From an uncultured Pirellulaceae bacterium (GTDB lineage: Bacteria > Planctomycetota > Planctomycetia > Pirellulales > Pirellulaceae): 64,000 nucleotides of DNA. The stretch covers positions 47,605 through 111,604 of the forward strand of contig CALJOA010000060.1 of assembly GCA_937981585.1 (NCBI GenBank), written 5' to 3'. Both the position numbers and the translations under genes were made by a program. Under the pieces are notes generated by a model, which was given only the letters and a program-made list of their open reading frames with translations, was not told the DNA's origin and made no database searches. Shown one piece after another: positions 25,972 to 35,146 of the stretch (positions are counted from its first letter, which is position 1; each line of letters opens with the position of its first letter).

Positions 25972-26985
25972 CTAACCTTTGTTGGTCAAAGCCGCCAGAT
26001 CCTTGAGGATTTCGGTTGCCTGACCGTTGTCGATCGCTTTGCCACACCGCTCGGCACCGCTTTCCATGCCATCGCAGAGCCCAGAGACCCACAGGGCAGC
26101 AGCCGCATTGGCGACCACGACATCACGAGCTGGCCCGGAATGTCCCGCCAAAACACGCTGGATCTTTTCAGCGCTTTCAACCGGATCATTGGCACTTAGT
26201 AAACTCAACTCGCCCCGCTCAATCCCAAAATCTTCGGGAGCCAGCGTGCCTTCTGTCACATACTTACCTTGAATCTCGGATACATCGGTAACGTCAGAGA
26301 CTGAGATCTCACCCAATCCATCCCGCGAGTGAACGACGATTGAACGTTTGGTGCCGAGCAAGGAAAGTGCTTTTGCAATCTTGGTCCTCGTCTCTCCGCG
26401 ACCCGCGCCAAGCACTTGAAACGGGGCTCCTGCAGGATTACAAAGCGGACCCAGCAAATTGAAAATCGTCGGGTGCGAAAGCTTCTTTCTCACTGTCATG
26501 ACATGCTTGACCGACGGATGGAAAAGAGGAGCAAAGCAAAAACAAAGCCCCAATTGATCCAAACATTTTTCAACCGTTGCAACCGAACATTCGATGTTCA
26601 CGCCCAATACAGTCAACACGTCAGCCGAGCCCGTTCTGCTGGTCGATTTTCGATTACCGTGTTTGGCGACCGACGCACCGGCGGCCGCCGCGACGATTGC
26701 CGAAGCCGTACTGATGTTGAATGTCCCCGACTTTCCTCCGCCGGTACCACAGGTGTCGACCACGTTTTCTCGACGCGTTTTGATTGGATTCATGTGCAAT
26801 CGCATGGCACTGGCGGCACCGGCAAGCTCTTCTACCGTTTCACCTTTCTCGTGAAGTGCAACCAACAGCGACTCGATTTGTTTGTTGGAACAATCGCCAC
26901 GCATGATCGTGTCGATAACTTGAGTCATCTGTTCTTGCTCAAGCGATTGGCCACTCTTTACAAGCTGGGTCGACTCGGCAATCAA
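25972..26985 (-). CDS. trpD: Anthranilate phosphoribosyltransferase
   Basis: A 337-residue TrpD, which joins anthranilate and PRPP in tryptophan synthesis. The PRPP-binding 'DTCGTGGGKSGTFNIST' and 'KHGNRKSTSRTGSADVLTV' are clear, as is the metal-binding 'SVSDVTDV'. The common 'KHGNRsvSS' reads 'KHGNRKSTS' here. The start is a TTG at 26985, supported by 'gagga' 7 nt before it. No other trp gene is adjacent. A glycosyl-transferase-family-3 relative is possible, but all anthranilate-enzyme motifs fit. Confidence 0.93.
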   Translation of the reverse strand: MIAESTQLVKSGQSLEQEQMTQVIDTIMRGDCSNKQIESLLVALHEKGETVEELAGAASAMRLHMNPIKTRRENVVDTCGTGGGKSGTFNISTASAIVAAAAGASVAKHGNRKSTSRTGSADVLTVLGVNIECSVATVEKCLDQLGLCFCFAPLFHPSVKHVMTVRKKLSHPTIFNLLGPLCNPAGAPFQVLGAGRGETRTKIAKALSLLGTKRSIVVHSRDGLGEISVSDVTDVSEIQGKYVTEGTLAPEDFGIERGELSLLSANDPVESAEKIQRVLAGHSGPARDVVVANAAAALWVSGLCDGMESGAERCGKAIDNGQATEILKDLAALTNKG

Positions 26986-26993
26986 TGGTAAGT

Positions 26994-27338
26994 CCTCTAA
27001 CTAAAAAGCCACGTTCGCAATTGAGAATATTACAAGCGTGAGTTTTACGCCCACAAGCCAACCCTTACTCATCAACAGTCAAGGGCAGGGTGGGGCAGGC
27101 AGAGCTCACGCAAAGCGACGTTCGAAGACCGTTTCCTGATTTGGCGAACATCGCGAACTCCGATTCTAGCAGGCACTCAGGTAGGACGCAGGCGTGAAGT
27201 AGATTTTTCTCTTGTTTGAGGCGTTTGAGGTGCCTAAAATCCGTCGCCAGCGAATTTTCCCCATTCGTTTGGATTCAAAACTGGACCAGAAGTCTTCTTA
27301 TCAGTTAGTTACTTTGTCAATTAGCGCTTGGAGCACGG
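26994..27338. other. Gene-free stretch between trpD and the nucleoside hydrolase gene
   Basis: About 345 bp separate these two divergent genes. It must hold both promoters, but no convincing -35/-10 pair, hairpin or small gene with a ribosome site was found apart from the two genes' own SD sites at its edges. Confidence 0.5.
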
Positions 27339-28286
27339 ATGCCGCGAAAAGTCATTATCGACTGTGACATGGGAATCGACGATGCCGTCGCCCTTTGTAT
27401 GACGCTGTTTGATTCACGTCTGGACGTCCTTGCCGTGACCGCCACTGAAGGCTGCGTGACGGCTGACCAAGCCAACAACAACCTTCAGGCGATTGTGGCC
27501 GAACTGGATCCCGAGCGGTATCCGAGGCTGGGAATGGCTCAAAGCACCCAAGACGCGCCGGCCGTTGATACACGTTTCCTTTTCGGCGACGACGGATTGG
27601 GCAACGCCGGATTTGAATCAACCAATCGCCAACGATCACTCCCTGCCGAAAAACTCATCATCGACGCCGTGCGGGCCAATCCGGATCAGGTCACGATTCT
27701 CTGCCTGGGGCCATTGACCAATCTGGCCCGCGCGTTTCGCCGCGATCCAGTGCTGCCTTCACTCATTGATCAAATCGTCATCATGGGCGGAAGCCTCAAC
27801 GGAGTAGGGAACATTACTCCGTGTGCCGAGTTCAATTTTTACTTTGACCCTGCAAGTGCTCAGGAAGTTCTAAAGTCCCGGACGACCAAGACGCTTATCC
27901 CCCTCGACATCACGCAGCAAGTTGCATTTGGATTTGAGATGATGGATGAGCTTCCCGGCAACCGCACTCGGACCGGGTACTTTCTTCGTCAAATTTTGCC
28001 ACATACGTTTCGAGCTCACCGTCAGCAGCTCGGGCAAGAAGGCATCACGCTCAACGATGCCGTTGGAGCATTAGCGATGCTGGAGCCGGAGCTTTTCAAG
28101 TTTCAACCGATCGGCTGTGATGTCGAAACCGAAGGGGAGCTGACACGCGGTGTGCTGATCGCTGACCGGCGAACGCAACCCGATCTTCGCCCCAACGTTT
28201 CAGTGGCAACCGAAGTCCGGTCAACCGAAGTCAAGCAGTACATTATCGACCAGCTAGTCACGGCTGGACACGCCACGCAGGATTAG
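27339..28286 (+). CDS. Inosine/uridine-preferring nucleoside hydrolase family protein
   Basis: A 315-residue nucleoside hydrolase. The N-terminal Ca2+-binding motif 'DCDMGIDDA' (8-16), 'LCLGPLTNLA', 'IVIMGGSLNG' and 'AEFNFYFDPASA' follow the IunH family, which hydrolyses the N-glycosidic bond of ribonucleosides for purine/pyrimidine salvage. The ATG at 27339 has 'ggag' at a good distance. No signal peptide. Substrate preference cannot be read off. Lone gene. Confidence 0.92.
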   Translation: MPRKVIIDCDMGIDDAVALCMTLFDSRLDVLAVTATEGCVTADQANNNLQAIVAELDPERYPRLGMAQSTQDAPAVDTRFLFGDDGLGNAGFESTNRQRSLPAEKLIIDAVRANPDQVTILCLGPLTNLARAFRRDPVLPSLIDQIVIMGGSLNGVGNITPCAEFNFYFDPASAQEVLKSRTTKTLIPLDITQQVAFGFEMMDELPGNRTRTGYFLRQILPHTFRAHRQQLGQEGITLNDAVGALAMLEPELFKFQPIGCDVETEGELTRGVLIADRRTQPDLRPNVSVATEVRSTEVKQYIIDQLVTAGHATQD

Positions 28287-28432
28287 GCACGGGCAAGCTT
28301 CAGCTCGAAAACTCGCCTTGTGAACTGTTAACCCGAGGTGTCAGCCAAATTAGCGAGGGGAATCCAGTCTTTTAATGCTTCGTGGACTCCCGCCTGCGCT
28401 TCGCTTGCGCATTTTGAAGTTTTACATTGCCA

Positions 28433-28478
28433 GCCTCGAAGAGGCGACAGGATGTAGCCCCATGCGTCAGCATGGGGT
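28433..28478. repeat. Tandem pair of hairpins (repeat element)
   Basis: Two adjacent perfect hairpins: 'gcctc' / 'gaggc' around 'gaa' (28433-28445) and 'ccccatgc' / 'gcatgggg' around 'gtca' (28458-28477). They sit in the 270-bp space between the convergent nucleoside hydrolase and HtrA-like genes and could act as a bidirectional terminator. Their sequence resembles palindromic repeats scattered in planctomycete genomes. Confidence 0.6.
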
Positions 28479-28557
28479 TATCGGCTCGCACAACCGCTTA
28501 AGCCGCGACAGAAGTTCGATTCACAGGCGAACGATTCGCAACCGCCATCGGCAGCAA

Positions 28558-29817
28558 CTACTTCTCGAACTGGCCGCGATTTCGAATTCGTACAGAAATC
28601 GTCTTGAACTCACCACGACGATAGATCTTGATCGGGACCTGCGTGTTGAGCTTGGTCAAACTAACGTGCGTCACCAACTGAGAATCGTTGTCGACTCGCT
28701 GGTTGTCGTATTCAAGAATGACATCGCCGACACGCAACTCCGATTCCGCTGCTGGTGAGCTGGTCGTGATCGCTGAAATCAATGCACCGTAACCGACGTT
28801 GAGTCCGAGCTGTTTGGCTTTTTCAAAGCTATACGTTGCATCCAGCGAAACCCCGAGGAATCCCCGTTGGACTTTGCCAAAGTCGATCAGGTCGGTGACG
28901 ATTCGCATCGCCATGTTGATTGGAATCGAGAACCCGATTCCGTCATTGCCACCGCTGTTGGACGCAATCGCGGTGTTGATTCCGATGATCTCACCTCGCA
29001 AATTGATCAGCGGTCCACCACTGTTGCCAGGATTGATGGCCGCATCGGTTTGAAAGAAATTCTGATACCGGACACCTTGAGGGCCGAGATCCAAATCATG
29101 ACGACTCATTGCGCTGATGATTCCATAGCTAACTGAATGGCTCAGCCCAAACGGACTCCCCACAGCCACCACGAAATCTCCAATTTCGACTCCGTTGCTA
29201 TTTCCCAGTCGACAGGGGATAAGATCCGTCTCGGTCAGTCCGATCACTGAGATATCGGTCTCACGATCATGGATCAACCGGCGTGGAACGTGAATCTTTC
29301 CGTCAATTTCGACATTGATATCGCGAACGTCCGAACTCTCGATAACGTGATAGTTCGTGATGACATACATGGCTCCGCGATACTGAATCACGACGCCAGA
29401 ACCGGCTTCTTCGACGACGACCGAACGGCGATTTTTTCCGCTTGAACTTCGGCTGGTCGCCGAAGACTTTTGACGCTTCTTAGCTTCAATGTGGGCGACG
29501 CTTGGGCCAACAGTCTTGACCAACTTTTTCAAAAGCGAAAACTGCCGAGTCAAAGCGACCTCTTCTTCGGCCAGCTTCTCATACATTGCCTCACGAAGCT
29601 TGGTCGGCGTCATTGCTGTTACTGGCTTGGCCGCCGGAGCCGGCGCTGTCGAGCTGGTGCCCAGACTGCTGGTCAACTGAGCGCTTGTCTCTGACAAAGG
29701 ATACACAATCGAAACCATGGACAAAACCAAAGGGCAAACCACTCCCAACGCGGCTTGCGCCAATCGCCCGGCTAGAGGCGAAGAATTGGCTTTGGTTTGG
29801 GTCATTAACTTGTTCAT
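28558..29817 (-). CDS. HtrA/DegP-like trypsin-type serine protease with PDZ domain
   Basis: A 419-residue exported protease. A signal-anchor or signal peptide lies at about 20-46. The chymotrypsin-fold domain holds the triad H157 ('VITNYHVIE'), D188 ('RETDISVIG') and S266 ('NPGNSGGPL'). One PDZ domain covers about 312-410 ('RGFLGVSLD', 'VGDVILEYDNQRV'). DegP-like proteases degrade or refold damaged envelope proteins; with a single PDZ this resembles the DegS/short HtrA type. A Ser/Gly/Lys-rich insert (about 113-133) precedes the protease core. Confidence 0.93.
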   Translation of the reverse strand: MNKLMTQTKANSSPLAGRLAQAALGVVCPLVLSMVSIVYPLSETSAQLTSSLGTSSTAPAPAAKPVTAMTPTKLREAMYEKLAEEEVALTRQFSLLKKLVKTVGPSVAHIEAKKRQKSSATSRSSSGKNRRSVVVEEAGSGVVIQYRGAMYVITNYHVIESSDVRDINVEIDGKIHVPRRLIHDRETDISVIGLTETDLIPCRLGNSNGVEIGDFVVAVGSPFGLSHSVSYGIISAMSRHDLDLGPQGVRYQNFFQTDAAINPGNSGGPLINLRGEIIGINTAIASNSGGNDGIGFSIPINMAMRIVTDLIDFGKVQRGFLGVSLDATYSFEKAKQLGLNVGYGALISAITTSSPAAESELRVGDVILEYDNQRVDNDSQLVTHVSLTKLNTQVPIKIYRRGEFKTISVRIRNRGQFEK

Positions 29818-29927
29818 GTTTGAAGCGATTGCTGAGTTAGCTTGAGGTTATCGAATTACGGAACTCAATACGAGCAACTCGATAATAATGCACGGCGCTT
29901 GGATCGAATCCTGTCCGGCTGTACCGG

Positions 29928-30362
29928 TTAGGAAAGATTGAAGTCCATGTCACTCGACGGTGAGTCAGCGTCGAGAATCAAAGCCCAATCGACAACTTCG
30001 CCCGGCTCAACTCCGGCTTTCTCGGCGGCCAACTTGCACTTGATGCAATGAGCCGCATAGGGCAACGCTTGTAGGCGGGCGATTGGAATATTGGAATTGC
30101 AACCATCGCACTTACCGTAAGTTCCCTCTTGCATTTTCGTGATCGCGATTTCAACCTTCTTCAGTTCACGGTTTTCGACTTCAGCAAGTCGAGAACTGAT
30201 TTCGCCTGATGCGCTGTCACTAGCAAAGTCAACGACGTCGCCGCCAGATTGCTGACTCAACTTTTTCAGGAGGCTGTCGTCGCCGTTGATCGCCTGGCGA
30301 AGAGCGTCACGTCGCTCGATCAGAATATCCTTCATTTTTTTAAGTGAACTTTTGCGTGTCAT
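29928..30362 (-). CDS. DksA/TraR C4-type zinc-finger protein
   Basis: A 144-residue DksA-like protein with an N-terminal helical hairpin (about 1-80) and a C-terminal zinc finger of four Cys: C85, C88, C106, C109 ('CDGC ... CIKC'). DksA proteins enter the RNA polymerase secondary channel and work with ppGpp. The frame is open up to 30569, but that extension is unlikely; the ATG at 30362 ('MTRKSSLKKMKDI') begins the family domain. The C-terminus is extended by an acidic tail. Close homologues are often labelled general stress or RNA polymerase-binding protein. Confidence 0.9.
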   Translation of the reverse strand: MTRKSSLKKMKDILIERRDALRQAINGDDSLLKKLSQQSGGDVVDFASDSASGEISSRLAEVENRELKKVEIAITKMQEGTYGKCDGCNSNIPIARLQALPYAAHCIKCKLAAEKAGVEPGEVVDWALILDADSPSSDMDFNLS

Positions 30363-30870
30363 GGTGAAACCTGTCTTTGTTTGAACGAACCCAACCAGGA
30401 AAAATAGCTGCCCGGCAAATGGGCAATCACGCTCTGGTTGATACTCGGAACTATAGTACGCGTTTAATTGCCCAAAGTTCTCAAAGGGAATTTTTGCAAA
30501 TAAAAACCCGGGGAGAAATGATGCGAAAATGAAACGTTTTCCTGAGTCATGCGAGTCCAAGCGATTCATCCGAAAGACGTTAAACCTTCATTCGACTGGT
30601 CCGACACTTTGACGGCCACCAAGCCTTTGCTGGGTTCTACCGATTGTGACGAGACTTCGGTATCGACCAGCTGATTTATTGAGAATCGAGGAACCTTCAG
30701 TTGACCAAGTGAAACTGAAAGCTACATGGTTAAGTGAAAATTAGGTGCGCTGAGGCAAGCCCATCTGATTTAAAGCCCGATTCGACAGAAATTCAAACGC
30801 GGCTTACAGACATTCAATTGAACGATTCGATGGCTACATTCAACGAATCCAAACTGAACAAGAAGCAACC
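30363..30870. other. Gene-free divergent promoter region
   Basis: About 500 bp between the divergent dksA-like gene and the FHA-like gene. The first 200 bp can be read as an N-terminal extension of the DksA frame but lack a start with a ribosome site. No hairpin, repeat or small gene was recognised. Confidence 0.45.
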
Positions 30871-33264
30871 ATGACAACTCTAACTGAAGTAAAGACATCT
30901 GACTTAATCCTGCGCGTTTCAGGTGGCTCTCGAGATGGTGAGCTAATCCCTGTCAGCACCTCAAAGTGCTACTTGGGGATGGAATCTGAGAACGATGCTA
31001 TTTCAAAGAACCCCCAATGTGTGATTTTCAGAGGCCGCCAGGGCGCTGTTATCAGAAGTTACGCCGATCAAGTTTTGTTCAACGATGCAGCCGCTTCGCT
31101 TCATTGGCTTCGAAAAGGCGACTCGATCAAGTTTCCGAACTCAACCAAGGTTGAAGTCGTACAGCTGGGTGAACTCAAAGACACCGTTGCTTCAAGCAAA
31201 CCTCGAACGTCTGACGCGGCGAAGCTAATCATCGCCGAAGCAGGGCTTGAAGAATCACGAATTGCGGCGCTTGATTCTGAACTCCGTTCCATTCAACAGC
31301 AAAACGAACAATCGCTTACCCGATTCGATCAACTTGACAGTCGTCTCGACATGTTGACTGAGAAGATGACAATGCTGATCAACTTGAGCAGCAACGGAAG
31401 CGGCGTTGAACTGGTTCGTTCCAACGAAGTCATCGCTCCGGTTGCAGCGGTCCCAGCGGCACAGCAACCTGAGCAGTCCGTTGCCTCGGATGACGATCAG
31501 GTGATCAGCCCGATCCAAAGCGAATCTCCAGTTCAGTCCAACACCGAGCAAGTCACGACACCTGAGCAAGTCAACTCCGAGCAAGTCACGACGTCTGAGG
31601 AAGTAATCCAATCACCCGTCACGACGTCGCCGGAAGAAGAACTCGAGCGCATCGACAAGGCACTAGCAGATTCGGCCTCCGGGTACTACTCGCACGCCGA
31701 TGATTCAGATGAGCAGATCCTGACGTTCAGTTCAGATTCTGAACCAGAACCAACTTCAACACAGTCAGAATCGGCTATCTCAAATGTTGTTGACCAGCCG
31801 TTGGCTCCGAGCCAACCTGTTTCAACGGCAGCATCCACCGATTCAGTTTCAACGACCGCTGAAACTGAATCACAAGACCAATCGGCGGCTCAGGCTGAAG
31901 CGGCTGCGGAAGCTAAAGCGATCGCGGATGCATTGGCTGAAAAAGAAAGTCGTATCTCCGAAATGGAGCGAATCTTTGGCGGCGCACTTTCGGAAGCAGA
32001 GCCCTCCGAAGAGCCCAAAGAAGAAACAAAAGAAGAGTCGTCGCCTGAGCTATCAAGCCCAGTTGACAGCCCAGAGTCAACAGAGACTCCAGCAGAGCCT
32101 GTCACTTCAGTAGAACCGGCGGCCCCAACTCAACCTGCGGACGAACAACTTTCTCAAACATTCGAAGATCTAGCCCACGGCCAGAATGCTGAAGTTGATT
32201 CGTCCGCAGATAACTCACAGGCAGATATCGAGGACCGACTTCAGCGGTTCATGCCGAGTAAATCCGATGAGCAGTCAGAAGCCGTCTCAATGGAAACTCC
32301 AGAGATTGTCGAAACTCCAGAGACTGTCGAAACTTCTGAAACCGCCGACGCTTCTGAGACTGTCGACACAACTGAATTGGAAGCAAACTTGAGCCCAATG
32401 GCTCGCCAGCTCCTTGCCGACGTTAAAGCTGATCAGGAGCAAGAGTCTGCGAGCACTCCAGAGTCGTCAACTACGTCCGACCCATCAAGCGTTGAAGCGC
32501 CGTTGAGCACTCCAGAGCCGACCGACATTAAAATGCCAGTTCGAGTTCCTGAATCAGCACGGGTTGAGTCCGAAACAATCATCGTTCCTCAACGACAGGA
32601 GAACGAAAGCGTGGCCGATCTTCTTGCTCGCATGCAGCAAGACGGATCATGGCAAGGCATTCCAGATGACGATGCTCCTGTTGAGCCAGTTGAACCAGTT
32701 CAATCGACGCCCGATCCAGAACCGGAGCCAATGAACGAGTCAGCCGACTCTGAAGATGATGTTGAAGACTACATGTCACAGCTTCTTTCTCGCATGAGAG
32801 GCGAAGAACCAGTAGTTGCGACCAAAGTCAAAAAAGACAAGAAGAAAAAGGAGAAGAAGGAAGTCGAAAAACCAGAAACGCCTTTGTTCGAAGCTCCGAC
32901 GGATCCACTCAAACCAGAAGAGTTCAAGCCGAAACAAAAGGCAACCAAGCTCAAGTCGCTTGATGCCATGCGTGAATTGGCCAACTCGAACGCTCGCACG
33001 AACGTTAAAGTGAGCCAGTTTCAGCACAGCAAAGAACGAGTCGTCGTTCTAGGCGGTATCGCAGTTGGCGCACTTCTACTGTCGCTCTTTTACCTTCTTT
33101 TCTGGTCTACAGGAATTGGCGACATGAATTCTATCGCAGGTATCGTCTGCCTAGGAGTGGCTGGATTCTGTGGTTACAACTGTTTCCAAATGATGAAGCA
33201 AAGCAGAAGCTTGGTCTCAGTCACCGAACCTGAAAAGCTGGAAGAGCCAGTTGACGCCGCTTAA
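30871..33264 (+). CDS. FHA-like N-domain, very long acidic linker and two C-terminal membrane helices
   Basis: A 797-residue protein of three parts. Residues 10-105 look like a forkhead-associated (FHA) type beta-sandwich ('LILRVSGGSRDGELIPVS', 'CVIFRGRQGAVI', 'LRKGDSIKF'). A short coiled coil follows at about 130-175 ('ALDSELRSIQQQNEQSLTRF'). Residues of about 180-640 are low-complexity, rich in Glu, Ser, Thr and Pro with repeats such as 'EIVETPETVETSET', so probably disordered. A Lys cluster at about 652-665 leads to two membrane helices at 724-746 and 754-773. It may tether a phosphothreonine-binding module to the membrane. The repeats may vary in length between strains. No family assigned; a strong terminator follows. 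Confidence 0.8.
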   Translation: MTTLTEVKTSDLILRVSGGSRDGELIPVSTSKCYLGMESENDAISKNPQCVIFRGRQGAVIRSYADQVLFNDAAASLHWLRKGDSIKFPNSTKVEVVQLGELKDTVASSKPRTSDAAKLIIAEAGLEESRIAALDSELRSIQQQNEQSLTRFDQLDSRLDMLTEKMTMLINLSSNGSGVELVRSNEVIAPVAAVPAAQQPEQSVASDDDQVISPIQSESPVQSNTEQVTTPEQVNSEQVTTSEEVIQSPVTTSPEEELERIDKALADSASGYYSHADDSDEQILTFSSDSEPEPTSTQSESAISNVVDQPLAPSQPVSTAASTDSVSTTAETESQDQSAAQAEAAAEAKAIADALAEKESRISEMERIFGGALSEAEPSEEPKEETKEESSPELSSPVDSPESTETPAEPVTSVEPAAPTQPADEQLSQTFEDLAHGQNAEVDSSADNSQADIEDRLQRFMPSKSDEQSEAVSMETPEIVETPETVETSETADASETVDTTELEANLSPMARQLLADVKADQEQESASTPESSTTSDPSSVEAPLSTPEPTDIKMPVRVPESARVESETIIVPQRQENESVADLLARMQQDGSWQGIPDDDAPVEPVEPVQSTPDPEPEPMNESADSEDDVEDYMSQLLSRMRGEEPVVATKVKKDKKKKEKKEVEKPETPLFEAPTDPLKPEEFKPKQKATKLKSLDAMRELANSNARTNVKVSQFQHSKERVVVLGGIAVGALLLSLFYLLFWSTGIGDMNSIAGIVCLGVAGFCGYNCFQMMKQSRSLVSVTEPEKLEEPVDAA

Positions 33265-33296
33265 CCATCGGAAGCTTTAAGGTGATCTCCTCAGAA

Positions 33297-33327
33297 AACG
33301 TGTCGGTATTTTCCGGCGCGTTTTTTT
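33297..33327 (+). terminator. Intrinsic terminator after the FHA-like gene
   Basis: A 10-bp stem 'aacgtgtcgg' / 'ccggcgcgtt' (two G-U pairs) with a 6-nt loop, directly followed by T7 at 33321-33327, 33 nt past the stop codon. A textbook rho-independent terminator. Confidence 0.88.
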
Positions 33328-33449
33328 GTGCGCCTGTTCCTTTTACAAGGGCGTTCGGCAAGAAGGCCGGCCAATCTGGGAGACCATTCTCATTCGGCTA
33401 GCCGAGTAGTTTGGCCTCGATGGCCCAGTTGCGTTGATTGTTCGCGTTC

Positions 33450-34457
33450 TCAAAAACCACGATCTTCTTGAATGTCACTGAACTGGCGCACCTTGTATCC
33501 AATTCCAGCTTCGTCACAAACTCGACATAGCGCCCGCAGCGCGACACCAAAACCGTCCGGCCCACTGAACCCGCCGAACTGTCCGCCGCCTTTAACATGC
33601 GGTTCGAGATCCAGGAAAACTCCCGGGACTCCGCGAGCAGTCATCCGTGCCTCAAGCTCAGGAAGAAAGTTCACCAGATCGGCGAAGATCTTGGCATGTC
33701 CCGAATCACCAATATCAGCGGGAACAAAGTGCTTGAGCGCTTCTTCATCAACGTGGTCGACAACGCCGGATTTAGGATTGAGAAAATCCTTGATGTGCAA
33801 CCAACCCAAACCGGGCTTCATAAACTCGTATTGTTGGAAGACTTCGTCAGGCGAGTAACCCATCGTCACGAGATTGCCGCCATCGAAGATCAGCACCAAT
33901 GCATCGTTGTTGATTTGCTCGTGCATTTTGCCCAGCAGCTCACCGTTTTGCCCGACAAGGTTGGCTTCCACCTCCAGCCCATAGGTCAAACCGTGCTTGT
34001 CGCAGACTTCCGCGATCCGGCCGACTTGATCTGTCGCTTGAGAAAAGTGCTCTTCAATGGATGAGCCTTTAGGATGATAAAACGAGAAACCACGAATCAA
34101 CTTGCTTCCAAATGCGTTGGCCAGTTCACATGCTCGAGGAACATCTTCGGCAAGATACTGATCGAACAACCGGTACGTGTTCATCGTGCCATCCTCGACA
34201 TCGCACAATTTGACTTTGCCGATTGGCGAGCCGAGCGACGAAACGCTCAGGCCATACTCTGCAATTTTGCTCTTCACTGTTTCCAGTTCGTCTTTTTCAA
34301 GAGCCATTGCATTCTTGATCCCATTGCCTGCATCGACAAAGCGAATCGAAAAGTACCGCATTCCCAACGCTGCAAACGCAGAGAATTGCTGGTCAAGTGT
34401 TTTATGATGTGCGGCTTCGTCAGCAAAACCAGACAGGATGATTGAGGGCTTACTCAT
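33450..34457 (-). CDS. Sugar phosphate isomerase/epimerase family (TIM barrel)
   Basis: A 335-residue AP-endonuclease-2/xylose-isomerase-like TIM-barrel protein. Start at the ATG at 34457, with 'gagaag' before it. Metal-ligand-like motifs are visible: 'GLEVEANLVG', 'IFDGGN', 'LHIKDFL', and near the end 'GVFLDLEPHVKGGGQFGG'. These proteins isomerise or epimerise sugars or inositol derivatives; substrate unknown. No signal peptide. It follows queF on the same strand after 79 bp. Confidence 0.85.
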   Translation of the reverse strand: MSKPSIILSGFADEAAHHKTLDQQFSAFAALGMRYFSIRFVDAGNGIKNAMALEKDELETVKSKIAEYGLSVSSLGSPIGKVKLCDVEDGTMNTYRLFDQYLAEDVPRACELANAFGSKLIRGFSFYHPKGSSIEEHFSQATDQVGRIAEVCDKHGLTYGLEVEANLVGQNGELLGKMHEQINNDALVLIFDGGNLVTMGYSPDEVFQQYEFMKPGLGWLHIKDFLNPKSGVVDHVDEEALKHFVPADIGDSGHAKIFADLVNFLPELEARMTARGVPGVFLDLEPHVKGGGQFGGFSGPDGFGVALRALCRVCDEAGIGYKVRQFSDIQEDRGF

Positions 34458-34536
34458 TTTCTTCTCATTACTTTGGTGCAGGGGTGCCATTTATTGGTGA
34501 ACGGCCCAGGTCCCTAACCTGAGCCACTGGATTGAA

Positions 34537-34902
34537 TCAAACGACTTCGTCGGAATGATGCTCGACTGTAATCACTGACGAGATTCCGCCGCGTGGCGTG
34601 AATTTGGCTGTCAGGATCGCGTGCCTCGGCTGGGATACAGCAACGAAGTCGTCCAGGATTTCATTGGTGACCTTCTCGTAAAAGATACCTTCGTTGCGAT
34701 ACTGCTGCAGATACATCTTCAAGCTCTTGAGCTCGACGCAAACTTTGTCCGGGATGTACTCAAACGTTAACTCACCAAAATCAGGCTGGCCGGTTTTGGG
34801 GCAAACGGAAGTAAACTCCGGGCAGAGAATCTCAATCATATAGTCACGCTGGGGGAACTCGTTTTCGAACGTCTCCAACATGTCGCGAAATTTCTTCGTC
34901 AT
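34537..34902 (-). CDS. queF: NADPH-dependent 7-cyano-7-deazaguanine (preQ0) reductase
   Basis: A 121-residue QueF of the short, unimodular type. It reduces preQ0 to preQ1 in queuosine synthesis. The nucleophile C34 is in '[13 protein letters not shown]', with D41 nearby, and the family motif 'VELKSLKMY' lies at about 56-64; 'TPRGGISSV' is also typical. It diverges from queE about 245 bp away, so the two queuosine genes may share a regulatory region. queC and queD are not in the window. Confidence 0.95.
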   Translation of the reverse strand: MTKKFRDMLETFENEFPQRDYMIEILCPEFTSVCPKTGQPDFGELTFEYIPDKVCVELKSLKMYLQQYRNEGIFYEKVTNEILDDFVAVSQPRHAILTAKFTPRGGISSVITVEHHSDEVV

Positions 34903-35146
34903 CTGTACAATCTTGCTTTTCTTTAGTCTGTATTAAGTCTGTGTTTGTTTTCGAAAGATGTCTCAGTTGCGTTGGTAATGCACCTCAGCAGTTCCTAGCC
35001 TCGTCAGGATCAACGTGCCAACATAATCAATCGAACCCGTTGTCCGAAAGGCTCTGGGCAACTGCGATTGTGAATTTACCGGAAAGATCTTCCAACCGCT
35101 GGCAAATCAGCGGCGATTCCTTGAGCCTCCCACAATCCTTGCTTAT

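Noticed and set aside
34903..35146. Possible preQ1 riboswitch upstream of queF or queE
   Set aside because: No recognisable pseudoknot-type aptamer sequence could be traced by eye.
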